A stretch of DNA of 64,000 bases, taken from the NCBI GenBank assembly GCA_017354895.1, contig CP071493.1:1364001-1428000 (forward strand), written 5' to 3'. How positions within the stretch are numbered: the first letter of the stretch is position 1; the number at the start of each line of letters is the position of its first letter. The stretch is from Podospora comata (taxonomy: Eukaryota; Ascomycota; Sordariomycetes; Sordariales; Podosporaceae). The position numbers and the translations under genes were made by a program. This document shows, one piece after another, positions 31,645 through 44,106 of this stretch. The notes under the pieces are model-generated. The model did no database searches, was not told the origin of the DNA, and saw only the letters and a program-made list of their open reading frames with translations.

Positions 31645-32851
31645 ATGAACGACCCGATGGCATCAACACCCTCACCGGTGCCCGATTTGAATCGGAACCG
31701 ACTACCCACCCTGTTCGAAGTCTTGAGTCGACGGACATTGCCCCCTGTCGATTTGTTCTCCTTTTATATTTATATGCGGGACCAGCAGCGCTCTGTCGAC
31801 TATCTTGACTTCTGGTACGTTAACTAGGGAGGGCGTTTGTAGCACGAGTATTGTTTGTTAACAAGGGATCATAGGCTTGATGTCGCCCAGCACATGTCCC
31901 TGTGCCGCCACTATGTTCGGGAGCTGCGCCGATCAGTTTTGGTGGGTACCCCAGATTTGGACAAGACGTCCAAACGATCTTCGGCCATCTTGGAAGGCCT
32001 AGGTGACCTGAACCACTCGGCCGCTGGGCCGTCCATGTACGCGACGGAGAAGGAAAGAGATCAGGATGCTCAGATGTCAATGTTTTTGCGGGAAGATAGG
32101 AACCCCCACGATTCACCACACAGCAGCAATGGGAGACGCGCTCGGGCAAGCACCAACCTTAGCAGCACCCCTCGCGAACCTAATACCGACTCAAACTCTC
32201 CGGCTCACACAGTTGCCCGGCAAGATATCAGAGCTTCCGCCGAGAAGATCCTCTACACTTTCCTTCTTCCCGGTGCGGAACGCGAGATAACGCTCCCGGG
32301 TTCAATTACCCAGGATGTAACGACAGCAATCGAAGAGTTCGGGCGAGATGACCCAGAGGTTTTCGATGTGGCCAAGGACTACGTTTTCCAAGCGATGGAG
32401 CGAGATGCGTTTCCCGGCTTTCTTAGAATGAAGGCCCTTGGAAATCTTATCCCACCAACACTGATCATGAGACTCATCTTTGGCTTGGTCTCCATGTTTG
32501 GCGGTTTCTGGGCTGCGTTCATTTTGATATTCCTCAATAAGGACCGAATGACTCGCTGTTGGGTATGTATCACTCCTTTCCGCATGTACGGAGCTCAGCG
32601 CTAACACCCTTCAGCTCATCCTCCCCCTCACACTAGGCGTGTACTTTCTCGCCTCCTACCAGTACTCACTCGACCCAGTCCTTGCCCTTCTTGGGTTCAG
32701 CGAGTACACCCCCTTCAACTTCTCCAGAATACGAGAACCATATGTCCGAAAGCTCCTCGCCCGACGAGCCATCATGGTACTCGCCGTGACATTGCTCGTC
32801 GATGCCGCGTTATGTGTGCTGTTCATCCTGGTGCCCGGCAAACGACTCTGA
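31645..32851 (+). CDS. RAX1: Rax1-like RGS-domain membrane protein
   Basis: Predicted 364-residue protein from exons 31645-31814, 31875-32562 and 32615-32851. The N terminus (LPTLFEVLSRRTLPPVDLFS, then RDQQRSVDYLDFW) and the block with RASAEKILYTFLLPGAERE and YVFQAMERDAFPGFLRM form an RGS-like fold split by a Ser-rich linker. The C-terminal ~110 residues hold three hydrophobic segments (LIFGLVSMFGGFWAAFILIF, LILPLTLGVYFLASY and IMVLAVTLLVDAALCVLFIL). RGS plus three C-terminal membrane segments is the plan of yeast Rax1, a cortical landmark for bipolar budding; filamentous homologues are thought to affect polarity and G-protein signalling. Which G protein it might meet is unknown. Confidence 0.85.
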
Positions 32852-34215
32852 ACCCCGAGCGAGAAGAACGTTTCGGGAGTTTGACCAGGCTGGTTTCCAT
32901 TCTCACTCTCGAAACCAAAGTACACGAAAGAACAGCATAGCGTAGCATCTTCGAAACCACCTTAATCCCACAGCCGCCAAAGCAACTCTTACGAGATATA
33001 TTCCGTCCTAGGGTAATGGATTTAACGAGGCAGGAGCATCTTCTTTTTTTCTCGTATTTTTCGTCGTCTTTTTTTCTTCTTTTTACTGGCTTTTCCCTTT
33101 TTTTATGACGAAGTTATGAGGTTCTGTAGCCAAACTAGGAAATACTAGTTTCAAAAAAGGGGATTTTCTCCTCGGGATTGCTTTTTATTTTCTGATTTAT
33201 AGGGGGGTATGGATGGCCACATCTGTAGTCTCTGTCGCTGTTGTTGTTTTTCATTTCATCACATTCATTTCGCGTACCAGTTTTTTTTTAGAGAGCAAAT
33301 CATGTAACTTTTTACTACTAGGGCAACAACAAATGGGGGAATGAAAGGTGGGTTGGGGGTGGAATGGAAGGGGGAAAGGTGTTTAAGAGTAGGGATGTAT
33401 CCGGCGCTGGGCTAAATTTCAGGTGTTCAGGATAGTGAAACTTTGCATGCTTTTTTTTATTTTTTTATTTTTTTTTTCCATATCTTCCTTTGCTTTGTTG
33501 AGAAACGGGGGTGGGTGGTGGTTGTAATGTACGATTTTTAGAGAGGGTGGGGGATCGGATAGTAGCTGAAGAAAAAAAGATTTGAATATAGGATTGCTTG
33601 GTGGTGATGAGATGTGACGGTCATGAGGCCCGACACGGGACGCCCATACCGCGGACGAGAAACAGAGATATCTGTTGCTCCGAGCCAAGGCCCTGATATA
33701 TATCTGATGGTGTCTTTCTCGCATTCTGCACCCCCTCCTCATGTTTCTGCTGCTTTTTTCTTCCCTCTTTCTCCTCTTAACTTTCAGTTCCTCTTGACCT
33801 TGCAGTTTGAGATTGTTTCCTTTTCAATACTTTGCTAGAGTGAGTTGAGACTCTTCTATATACAATCCACATGCAAAGAACCTAAAAAATTTGCTTGTAT
33901 TTCAGGGCTTACTTCGTAACCAGTCTGGTTCTCTTCACAACGGAATCTAAAGCTGATACGGAGCTAGTCAGACCACGCATATCAACGCCACCGAACACCC
34001 CGGCGGCCATCCTTCTCCAAAACAGAAGACACATTGATTTGGTAGTATTGCTAGATCCACAACATCAAAAATCTTCTGCAAGAATGCGTATTACTACGCT
34101 TCCCGAATTTACCCCCGACAAGGCTGCCGATTTATGCCCACCTACCCTGCCGTTTCGACAACCTCACAATAACCAACACTACCACCCCCAACCCCAATAT
34201 GAACCCAGCTGTCCT
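32852..34215. other. convergent region between Rax1 and CSN7
   Basis: 1.36 kb of T-rich 3' UTR-like sequence with poly-T tracts around 33040-33100 and 33450-33480. No gene is supported. Confidence 0.5.
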
Positions 34216-35574
34216 CTACTGTCCAGCCCCATCTCTCGCCGCCATATCCTTCAACGAGTTCTCCACCGCCTGAGCAATCATATCCCACTCCTCCGTATCC
34301 GTCATCGACACGTCGCCCGACCCTCCTCCGCTCAGCTGTACCCCGGCCGGTGAATATCGAGCGCCTCCTGCAGGGAATCCGCCGCCGAGATCTGGTTGCC
34401 CTGGCCCCGCTTGATCTTCTCGTTGTGGTGCCGTAGGAAGTGTGCTGCTGCCGTCCGAGTCATCAGTCAGCATTCTCTTCAGAGAGTTGTTTGGATGATG
34501 ATGATGAGAAGAAAATGTCTGGACGTTGTGCGGGTTGTAATTGCCGTAGGCAGCAGTAGAAGCGTCCTGGGCGGCGTACTGGGGGGCAGCTTCAGAGTGG
34601 TGGTAGTTGTTCCCGGGGTTCCAGTTGAAAACTCCCCCAACGCCACCACCGCCTCCTGCAGCCGGATAGCCATGCGGCTGTTGAGAGTCATGGAGAGACT
34701 TTTGTTTCTTGTGCTGCTGCCTGTTGCCGAGGTTTCCGCGACCATATCCAGATGTGTATCGGGGTGATGAGGAGAAGGAGGGGTAGAAACCTTTTTTGCC
34801 CTTGTCATTCTTGTTTCCAGTCTCCTGTTCCAGGAGCTTCTCTGTTGTCTCTTGCCAGGCCGCTTCTTGCGCGGCACGGCGGTCGGCGTCGGCGCGGAGC
34901 TGGTCCATTTGTGCCGAGAGGTAGCTCAGGGTGGAATCGCAACGATCAGCCCAGGCTTGGAGGCTGGAGAGAAGCCCGCCAATGGCGGTGGGGGCGACAT
35001 CTCGGAGAGGAGCAACGCTGTTGATCTGGACGAGGGAAGACTTGGGCTTGAGCTGGCCTTTGATGAGGTCGGCGTAGATGGAGCTGATCACAAGCTCCTC
35101 CAGAGATTGCCGGGTGGGCAGGTCGAGAGCTCTTTGGAGGGACGAGTAGCTCAAGGCCGGCTCGGTCCCATGGCCGTTGTTTTGGTTGGCGAGTGTCAGA
35201 AGAGACAGCTGACGGAGCTTCAGTCTTTGGGCATCGTTCAACTCGGGAAGACCTGCGGTGGACTTGTACGTTTCGTAGGTGCCATAACTAAAGATCTGGA
35301 GGAGTGTGAGGTGTGGGGCAAGCTCTGGATTCGAAGCAAGAGCTTGGATCTGAGGAGTCTGTAACAACTCGGTGAAGATGTATGTATTCGGGGCCGAAGT
35401 CGCGCGGGAGATGAGGTCGGCGGCAGCGCGCGGGGAGGTGGCCGACTTGGTGAGTGCCAAGAAGGGCTACACAATAGGTGAGCAGGGTGCGGGGTGGGAT
35501 ACCATCGATGTAATCATGCCTATGGCGATGACGAAACGTACCTCGAGGGCATTGAGAGCTTTTGCCTGTTCCAT
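34216..35574 (-). CDS. CSN7: COP9 signalosome subunit 7 (PCI-domain protein)
   Basis: Predicted 427-residue protein from exons 35574-35542 and 35466-34216. It starts MEQAKALNALEPFLALTKSA across the junction. Residues ~35-170 form the PCI domain: LTLLQIFSYGTYETYKS, RLKLRQLSLLTLANQN, then YSSLQRALDLPTRQSLEELV and IYADLIKGQLKPKSSLVQI. The remaining half is low-complexity (Gly, His, Asn, Gln), with an acidic C terminus. CSN7 belongs to the eight-subunit COP9 signalosome that removes Nedd8 from cullin ligases and, in fungi, controls development and light or clock responses. An eIF3m-type protein is the alternative PCI relative but fits less well in length and start. Confidence 0.85.
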
Positions 35575-37432
35575 CTTGGAAACTGTCTGAAGAACTCCGA
35601 GATCCTGCTTCAACCTGTCAAATCAGAAACACAGTCGGAGGTGGTGTTACTTGGAAATTCGGGAAAACGTTCAACAGATGATTCCTAACTCTTGGGTGGT
35701 TGAGAGCTGGTGGTTGTAGCTGGAAGGCAGCCTTGCAGCTGCGAAGTCATGGTGGGGCTCAAACAGAGCTGTTGACAAACCTGGGGTAAGGCTGGGATTA
35801 TGTTTGCGCTTGCCCCGCGCTGAACAAATGTGGCTTCCAGGTTGCACAACCACTGGCGTTTCGTGTTCCTGCATTACGAGCCCGCTCAGGATACGTAACC
35901 ACGAATAACTCCGCAGAAACGCAACAGGAGACATGTACCAGTCGAGCCATTTTGCAATTGTTGTCGTGCCACTTCCATTGGGCTTCTAGAAGATGACCCA
36001 CCGTTTTCTGACCTGAAGTTTAATGTGCAGGGGATTCCCACCGCAGGGTTTGACCTGCTACAAGCGGGAGAACGTCCGGATCGAAGCGGATCTTATTGAC
36101 AAGAGCAAGGGTTCTCGTGTCCACAGCTTCTGAATCCGCGACGTTGCCGAGAAGAGCAAGAAGAACGCACAGTGCGCCTTGTCGCTTGGGTCTTTCCCAG
36201 GAACCTCGTGCCGTCTCTCTTGTACCCGCATGTGCGTCAATATTCGACCGAACATCACGTACTAGAGACTGGCACAAGCTGCAGTTGATAAGACTATTGG
36301 ATTTATTGCTTCCTACGGGGCGGGCGGTGGGTGTGACCATTCAGACCGCTCAAAATAGATTGCAAGAGGACTGCCGTCTTCGACACTGACCGAATGGTGG
36401 CCAAGTTTTAGACCCCGCGTCTGTAACTGTTCTCGATCTGGCAGGTTCTTTCTGACTGTGTTGTGTCCCCCTGATCTTGAGAGGATGAAGAATCGCGTGA
36501 GCATGCCCGTATTTCGGCGTATTCATCCACCAAGGCTTGACCAGCATTCAGCGGGATGGAAAAGTCACCCGTCCTCCCGGACGCAGTGGGTGTTCCTGGC
36601 GGCGCGGCACATCCATGCCCACCCAGGCTACGACGATCGAGAAACGTGCTCATTGTCTGTCACAGCCCGCACCTGAGCGGCTGGACACAGTACTAACTTG
36701 AATCCGGAGACAGATCGTCAAACCTGCGGTGCCTGTTTTCAGCCCACCCTCCACGTGCAGGGGATCGCAATATATGCTGTGTTTCCGTGTTGCTTGCGTC
36801 CATTCTAGCCAGAAGTTTGTAATACTTTCACTATAAAACAACCAATCTGGCCTCTGCGGCCTTGGAAACACTCGGCAGATATCGCTAGCAGCACTTACAA
36901 GAACTAAACGCAGTTAGTCACACAGTGCGCCAAACACTGTATCACCATCCAACAGGGGCCTCCTTTGGGGACCACTGGGAACCGTCAACGCTGACAAACT
37001 CGGATCCGACGCTGCCGCACTTTGCGATATCTGGCACTTTGCCTTCCTTTAACGCGCTCCTCTCCATTCACCAATCCTTCCATCTCATTTACCTTTGCCG
37101 TCGGGTACCGTTTCGTTTTTTTGCCTTGCCTTTCTTGTACATAAGCAGCCCGCACCATCTCCGCGAGGTGGCCTCGCTACCTATGCGTTATCTTTGAACG
37201 GTCAAAGCATTGTTTCACATCCACACTACTTTTCAAATGTTATAGCCTCCGAAGAAAACGAGTAAGACCGTGATCTCGGCGTCGCATTCGACCGGCCTGT
37301 TTCTCTCCAGAGTCGCAATCGATTTCCGAACTTCACCCTGGCCACCGAGTAGTTTTGTGGAGGAGGGAGGACGAGCACCTATCAACCTATTCACTACTCC
37401 AGTATTACACGATATCGGGTGCCATCACTACA
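35575..37432. other. divergent intergenic region CSN7 / copper ATPase
   Basis: 1.86 kb with many short frames but no recognisable gene, RNA or repeat. It includes both promoters. Confidence 0.5.
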
Positions 37433-40400
37433 ATGGCCCCTCCTCAATCACAGTCGCTATCAGCGCCCCCCGCGCACATGGCTACTACGACACTGAAGGT
37501 TGAGGGCATGACGTGAGTAGTCATAGCGGTCCAAAACCGTGGTGCTGTGCTGGTCTCTAACTGTCTCCGTAGCTGTGGCGCATGCACCTCAGCCGTTGAA
37601 GCGGGCTTCAAAGGTGTCGATGGAGTAGGAAATGTGTCGGTCAGTCTGGTCATGGAAAGAGCGGTGGTTATGCACGACCCTCAAAGAATATCCGCCGAAC
37701 AAATACGAGAAATCATCGAAGACCGAGGATTCGACGCCGAAGTACTATCTACAGACCTCCCGTCGCCGGTTGCGCCGCGCAACTCGTTTGGCATATTTCC
37801 TACGGACGATGGCCCGGCTATGATGGTCACGACGGTCAAGATCGAAGGGATGACGTGCGGCGCTTGTACATCTGCGATCGAAGGCGGGTTCAAGGACGTC
37901 TCCGGGGTAAAACACTTTAGCATCTCGTTGCTGTCAGAAAGGGCAGTGATTGAGCATGACCCGGCGCTTTTGGCTGCTGAGGCGATTTGCGGGATCATTG
38001 AGGACAGGGGGTTCGATGCCGAGGTGTTGGAAAGTACGGAAAAGCAACAAGAGGCGGATGCGCTGGTGGACTCGGGCAAAACATCATCAACAGCCGCCAC
38101 CACGACGGTTGCGATCGAGGGCATGACTTGCGGAGCGTGTACCTCGGCCGTGGAGGAAGGGTTCAAAAATCTGGACGGAATTCTGCGCTTCAACATCAGT
38201 CTGCTTGCGGAACGGGCAGTGATCACCCACGACCCAATAAAAATTCCAGCGGACAAGATCGCCGAGATCATTGAAGACAGGGGGTTTGACGCTAAGATTC
38301 TGTCAACGGTTTTCGAGTCTTCGGATTCATCAAGTGGAGGCTCATCAACCGCCCAGCTCAAAATTTATGGGAACTTGGACGCTGCGGCTGCTCAGGGGCT
38401 TGAGGAGAAGTTGTTGGCGCTGCCTGGCGTCAGCAGCGCAAAGCTTGCTCCGAGTTCATCTAGGCTAACGGTTGTGCATAAGCCAAACGTCACAGGCTTG
38501 CGCGTGATCGTGGAAGCTGTCGAAAACACGGGTTTCAACGCCCTGGTAGCTGACAACGACGACAACAATGCGCAGCTGGAATCACTCGCCAAGACCAAGG
38601 AGATCAACGAGTGGAGGCGCGATTTTAGGATCTCTCTATCGTTTGCAATACCAGTGTTCATCATCAGCATGATTCTACCCATGTGTGGGCCCCTGGACTT
38701 TGGGTCTATCAGGCTCATCCCGGGTCTCTATCTCGGCGACGTCATCTGCCTGGGTCTCACGGTGCCTGTTCAGTTTGGCATCGGCAAGCGATTCTACAAG
38801 TCAGCGTACAAGTCTATGAAGCATGGCTCACCCACTATGGACGTGTTGGTCGTTCTGGGTACATCCTGCGCCTTCTTCTTTAGTGTCATGGCCATGTTGG
38901 TTTCGATCCTTATGCCTCCACACACTAGGCCAGCCACCATCTACGACACCAGTACCATGCTTATCACTTTCATCACACTTGGTCGCTTCCTGGAGAACCG
39001 CGCAAAGGGTCAGACTTCCAAGGCTCTGTCCCGGCTGATGTCGCTGGCCCCATCTATGGCCACCATTTACGCTGACCCCATCGCTGCGGAAAAGGCTGCT
39101 GAAGAGTGGAACAAGGAAACATCTGCTGGTGACGCAAACCAGCCCCTGGATGGTTCTGCCGCTGAAGAAAAGGTCATTCCTACTGAGCTTATTCAAGTGG
39201 GAGACATTGTCATTCTCCGACCTGGTGACAAGATCCCCGCAGACGGTACCCTGGTCAGGGGTGAGACCTATGTTGACGAAAGCATGGTCACCGGCGAGGC
39301 AATGCCTGTGCAAAAGACCAAGGGCAGCAACGTGATCGGTGGAACCGTCAATGGCCATGGGCGTGTCGATATTCGCGTCACCAGGGCCGGCCGTGACACC
39401 CAGCTCAGTCAAATCGTCAAGCTTGTCCAGGACGCGCAGACCAGCCGCGCTCCTATCCAGCGCTTGGCTGATCTCCTTGCTGGTTACTTTGTTCCTAGCA
39501 TTCTGTTCCTTGGTCTCATGACGTTCCTCGTCTGGATGATTCTCAGTCATGTCTTGTCCCACCCGCCTCAAATCTTCCTGGAGGAGGCCAGCGGCGGCAA
39601 AATCATGGTCTGTGTCAAGCTCTGCATCTCGGTTATCGTCTTTGCCTGCCCTTGCGCCCTCGGCCTTGCCACTCCCACCGCCGTCATGGTCGGAACCGGC
39701 ATTGGCGCTGAGAACGGCATTCTCGTTAAGGGCGGCGCGGCTCTCGAGACCACCACCAAGATTACCCAGGTTGTTCTTGACAAGACGGGCACCCTTACCT
39801 ACGGCAAGATGAGCGTGGCCAAGACGACCATCGTCTCCGCATGGGAAAGCAATCAATCCCTCCGCCGTCTCTGGTGGACCATTGTTGGTCTTGCCGAGAT
39901 GGGCTCCGAGCACCCAGTAGGCAAAGCCGTCTTGGGCGCCTGCCGCACCGAACTCGGTCTCGGACCCGAGGGCACAATCGAGGGTAGCGTCGGCGACTTC
40001 ACAGCAGCTGTTGGGAAGGGCATCAGCGCGCTCGTCGAGCCGGCCGTTGGTGGAGAAAGAAAACGGTATCAAGTCCTCGTTGGCAACGTGAAGTTCTTGA
40101 GAGAAAACAACGTTGATGTCCCCGAGTCGGCTGTTGAAGCCTCGGAGAAGATCAACACCGCAGCCAACTCTTCCTCCTCTTCCTCCCCTTCCTCACCCGC
40201 CCCCGTCCGTAAAGCTCAAGCAGGCACAACCAACATCTTCATCTCCATCAACGGCTCCTACTCTGGCCACTTGTGCCTTTCCGACACCATCAAGGAAAAC
40301 GCCGCCGCCGCCATCGCAGTCCTCCACCGCATGGGTGTCAAAACCGCCATGGTAACCGGCGACCAGCGCCCCACCGCCCTTGCTGTCGCAGCCGCGGTTG

Positions 40401-41008
40401 GGATCCCCCCCGCGGACGTCTACGCTGGCGTGTCACCCGATCAGAAGCAAGAAATCATCAGACAGATTCAGGATTCAGGGGAGGTGGTCGCCATGGTGGG
40501 AGACGGCATCAACGACTCGCCTGCTCTTGCCACGGCGGACGTCGGCATCGCCATGGCTTCTGGTACGGACGTGGCGATGGAAGCGGCCGATGTGGTCCTC
40601 ATGCGGCCCAACGATCTGATGGACATCCCTGCTGCTTTGCACCTTGCGAGAACGATCTTTAGGAGGATCAAGATGAATTTGTTGTGGGCGTGCATGTACA
40701 ATGCTGTTGGGTTGCCGTTTGCGATGGGGTTGTTTTTGCCGCTGGGGTGGCATCTGCACCCTATGGCTGCGGGGGCGGCGATGGCGGGGAGTAGTGTTAG
40801 TGTGGTGGTTAGTTCGCTGTTTTTGAAGTTTTGGAAGCGGCCGAGGTGGATGGAGGAGGGTGGGCTCAAGCCGAAGGGGGTAGTGGAGAGGATGGGTGAT
40901 GGGATTGTGAGTGGGATGGAGGGGTTGTTGGGGGTTTTCATGGGGAGGAAGGGGGCTAGAGGGGAGGGGTATGTCCCGCTGGATGATTTAGAGAATGGGG
41001 GGCGGTAG
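37433..41008 (+). CDS. CCC2: copper-transporting P1B-type ATPase (Ccc2/ATP7 type)
   Basis: Predicted 1,171-residue pump from exons 37433-37512 and 37573-41008. The first intron falls inside the first metal-binding motif. Three N-terminal HMA domains carry GMTCGAC (Cys pairs near 28/31, 121/124 and 213/216). A fourth HMA-like repeat (~285-350) lacks the cysteines. Pump signatures are CPCALGLATP in membrane helix 6 (near 719-721), DKTGTLTYGKMS with the phosphorylated Asp near 763, SEHPVGKAV, and GDGINDSPALATADVGIAM. Such pumps load copper into Golgi-made enzymes such as multicopper oxidases and laccases. The last ~370 nt turn abruptly G-rich. Regulation by copper was not visible in the promoter. 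Confidence 0.95.
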
Positions 41009-42048
41009 GGTATGAGAGGGAAGGGTTGATGTTCGATAGGTACCTTACTGGGCATAAGGGAGGGGCGTTGGCATACAGGAGGTTTAGTTTTCCTTGCTTC
41101 CCTGTGTTTTATTCTGTTGTCCTTTGGTTTTGATAGTGAGAGGTAGAAATGTTGTTGTTGAATTCCCTTTTTTTTTTGTTTTTTTTTGTTCATGGTATTT
41201 TGTTCATTTGCTTTGGTTTTGAGACGTAGTGCCGTATTTATATACCCTCTTTTTGAACGTTGAGCATTGCTCGTCTGCGGTCATGTCGTGTATTTGCTCG
41301 AATCGATGTTAAAGTGTCGTTGTCTCGTTCGAGCAGTTGCGATAGTCTTCGAGAAAGGAACCAACCTATTTAAAATAACATTAACGGGAGCGGTGACGGT
41401 AAAGAGTGATCCTTTCTCGGAAATAAACCAGAGGACAAGACTGCAAAACCAAGCACAGGAGCAACAGTGACAGGTGTGACGAGTTTTAAGAACGCGCAAC
41501 CTGTTCAGATAGAAAAGACAAGTGTGCCGTCATCCCCACCCTCCCTGCAGTTCAGCATGCCTCGTGTGCAAAGGATTTGACACAGTGGCGTCTTTAGAGT
41601 TGGGTGGTGGGTATGGGGAAGTGGAATGCGGTTATCTGTTGTTACGTCTGTGGCTGATGGCCTAACGACTCGAGAGTAACCCGTGGGCAAGGCAAATATA
41701 GGAGAGAACTCCTGACACTCAGAGGGCAACAGTAAAGATAGCTATCAGGGTATACGCACGAGATAAGGAGATATTATATGTAACAGTGATACATGCCAGC
41801 CATACACAAGCCCTAGCTAAACCGCTACCACGTAACAACCGTCCGGAGAACTATTCTGCGCAAAGACGGCTTTTTGTGTGTGCCTGATGAGTCAATATAA
41901 AAATGACCTCCATTGCAGGAACCGCGAGAAAGAAATAAAATAACGACACGAAAGCGAAAACAAACAGCAACCAGCTTCCCATTGCAAAACTTAAAAACCC
42001 ACGCACCCACCCTTTTACAAACTGTGAGACAATCCAACGCCATATCGA
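41009..42048. other. convergent 3' regions of the copper ATPase and chromodomain gene
   Basis: 1.04 kb, no gene or RNA recognised. A T-rich tract lies at 41168-41190. Confidence 0.5.
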
Positions 42049-43467
42049 CTATGCCTTGGCAGATCTCCCCCTTCTCCCCGGCCGCCCAACGGGCTTTTTT
42101 GCCGGCGCAACCTTCTTCACGGCCTTCGCCTTGCCCCTACCCTTAGCAGTGGCCGCCTTCTTTTCGACTGCTGGCTTCTCCGCCTTCTCCTTCTTGGGCG
42201 CTGATACCTTGACGGCAGCATCCGCAGCCTTGGTCTTCTTTTGGCTCTTCTCAAACTCACGGACTAATTCTTCGGCTCCCTTGAGGTTAGACCTTGGCTC
42301 CCAGGTGTTTTCACTTTCGGGATAGCCCTTCCACTTGACGAGGAACTTGTGAGCCTTGATCTTGTCGTCGATTCCCGAGTCACGGATGGCTTCGACTTCG
42401 TAAACCTCTTCAGAGGCGACGCCATTAACAGATGTGTCCTTCTTGGGACGACCGCCCTTGTTTTTGGGCTTAGAGGTGGCCTTCTCCTTGTTCTCAGTAG
42501 AGGGCTGTGACAATGTATACACGTAGGAGGCATTACTTACAGCGGGCCCCTTGGGACGACCACGAGTAGGCTTCTTAGCAGCCTTAAGTGAGAGTCGCGC
42601 ACTGGCGGCCTTGCCTGCAGTACGGGCAGGCCTTCCGGCACGACCACGCTCTGCCGCTGGTGTCGCTTCAACTTCAGCTTCAGCTTCAGGAGACGTCTCC
42701 TCGGCCTCGGCCTCGATTTCTTCAGCCTTGCGCTTGCGGCCTGTGCTGCGGATGGCGCTCTTAGGACCCGCACTGTTCTTAGCAGATTTGGGCGTAGCAG
42801 AAGACTTGCCAACACTCTTGGTTGAACGAGGAGTCTTCGCAGCCGGTGTCGACTTGGCGGGCGTCTCGGAAGAAGTCCCAGTAGAGGATCTCAAAGGGCG
42901 GCCCCGCTTTTTCGACGAGGAAGGCGCGAGTTCATCATCAAAGAGACCGGCACCCAAGCCCATATCGGCTTCTGGAAGGGCGGGCGGCATGTTGAACTGC
43001 TCGTTTATGATGAGATCCTCTTCTTCATGAAGGTTGACCACAATCGGGCCAGCACCACCGGCGAAATCGAGAGCGATTGAGCTCTCTCTTGAGTATGAAG
43101 CCTCAACAGACCTGCAATGCGAGTTAATAATTGGGTCAAAATATAAAACAATTAAACATGAGACAGACAAGTGAGGGTGGGTGAGTGAGTGAGTGACGGG
43201 GTTTGGACCGCCAAACGAGCGACTTGTGAAAGTAGTGAAAATTGCGTGGACTTGCCAAAGTCGCGTCGTGATTTGGGGGGAAAGAGAGGACTGGCAGGGT
43301 TGTGGGTGCTTGTCGCGAGCTGCTTGTACCAAAAACCCAGCGGGAAACTGAGGGAAGGCACAACACGACAAGGGTTCACAGGTGAGATGCCTGGTCACTT
43401 ACTCTTGCAAGTCGCTTTGGATCAATTGGAGAGGAGCATCCTCCATGTAGTCATCCACGAACGGCAT
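42049..43467 (-). CDS. chromodomain protein with AT-hook-like motifs
   Basis: Predicted 375 residues from exons 43467-43403 and 43111-42049, across a 291-nt intron. If a further possible 36-nt intron (42505-42540) is removed, the length is 363. The N terminus MPFVDDYMEDAPLQLIQSDL is acidic. A long basic Ala/Ser/Lys-rich region carries AT-hook-like cores (KKRGRPLR, TRGRPKG, GGRPKKD, VGRPGRRGR). One chromodomain lies at ~residues 252-310: YEVEAIRDSGIDD, HKFLVKWKGYPESENTWEPR, then LVREFEKSQKK. No chromoshadow domain follows, so it is not classical HP1. The aromatic cage positions (Tyr, Trp, Trp) look intact, suggesting binding of methylated histone tails. Partners such as those of Neurospora CDP-2/HCHC are a possibility only. 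Confidence 0.85.
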
Positions 43468-44106
43468 TGTGACAGCTGTCTAGTGATGGCTTATGGTGAT
43501 GGGCTCTTCTGCGCTTCGTCGCGACTTGGAAGACAGGCGGCCTTGGAGGTGAAAGTGAAAGTGAGCTCTAGACCAACCAGCGTGCTGTGAGAGGGTGTCA
43601 GTAAAATGAGCCAAAAATCATAAAAATCGCAGGAAAATTTTCAGATATGAATCATACCTCGTAGATGAAGAAAATTCAACGATTTCTTCGACTTTTGCGA
43701 TGCGGCGGCGTGTTGTATGTTCTGGAGAATGGTATGATGTAAACACGTTGTTTGGGGTTTGGGTAAGAGGTTGTAAAGTTCCCGGGTTGCGGTTGGCTTT
43801 GTTTGCCGTATTAGGTAAGGTTAATTAATTTCTTATTAGCAGCTGCCATGCCTATAAGGGCCAACAGTACTATTAGTGGGGTTTAGCATGCAATGCTGTT
43901 AGTGCAGAGAACTTGAGCAATATTATCCGATTATCAATCGAAGCAAGAGAGCATCGACAGGCAAAGCAACCTCATTTTCTTAACTTGTGAGAGAGCCAGC
44001 AAAAGAATGCAAATTTGCAATCTCCCACCCAACTTACAAAACAAGCAGCTATGTCTCGCTACAGTCGCTCTGCCTATCTTACAAACATTGGCACCCCATC
44101 AGTTAT
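43468..44106. other. intergenic, upstream of the chromodomain gene
   Basis: 639 nt between two minus-strand genes. AT-rich around 43810-43850. No gene is seen. Confidence 0.45.
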
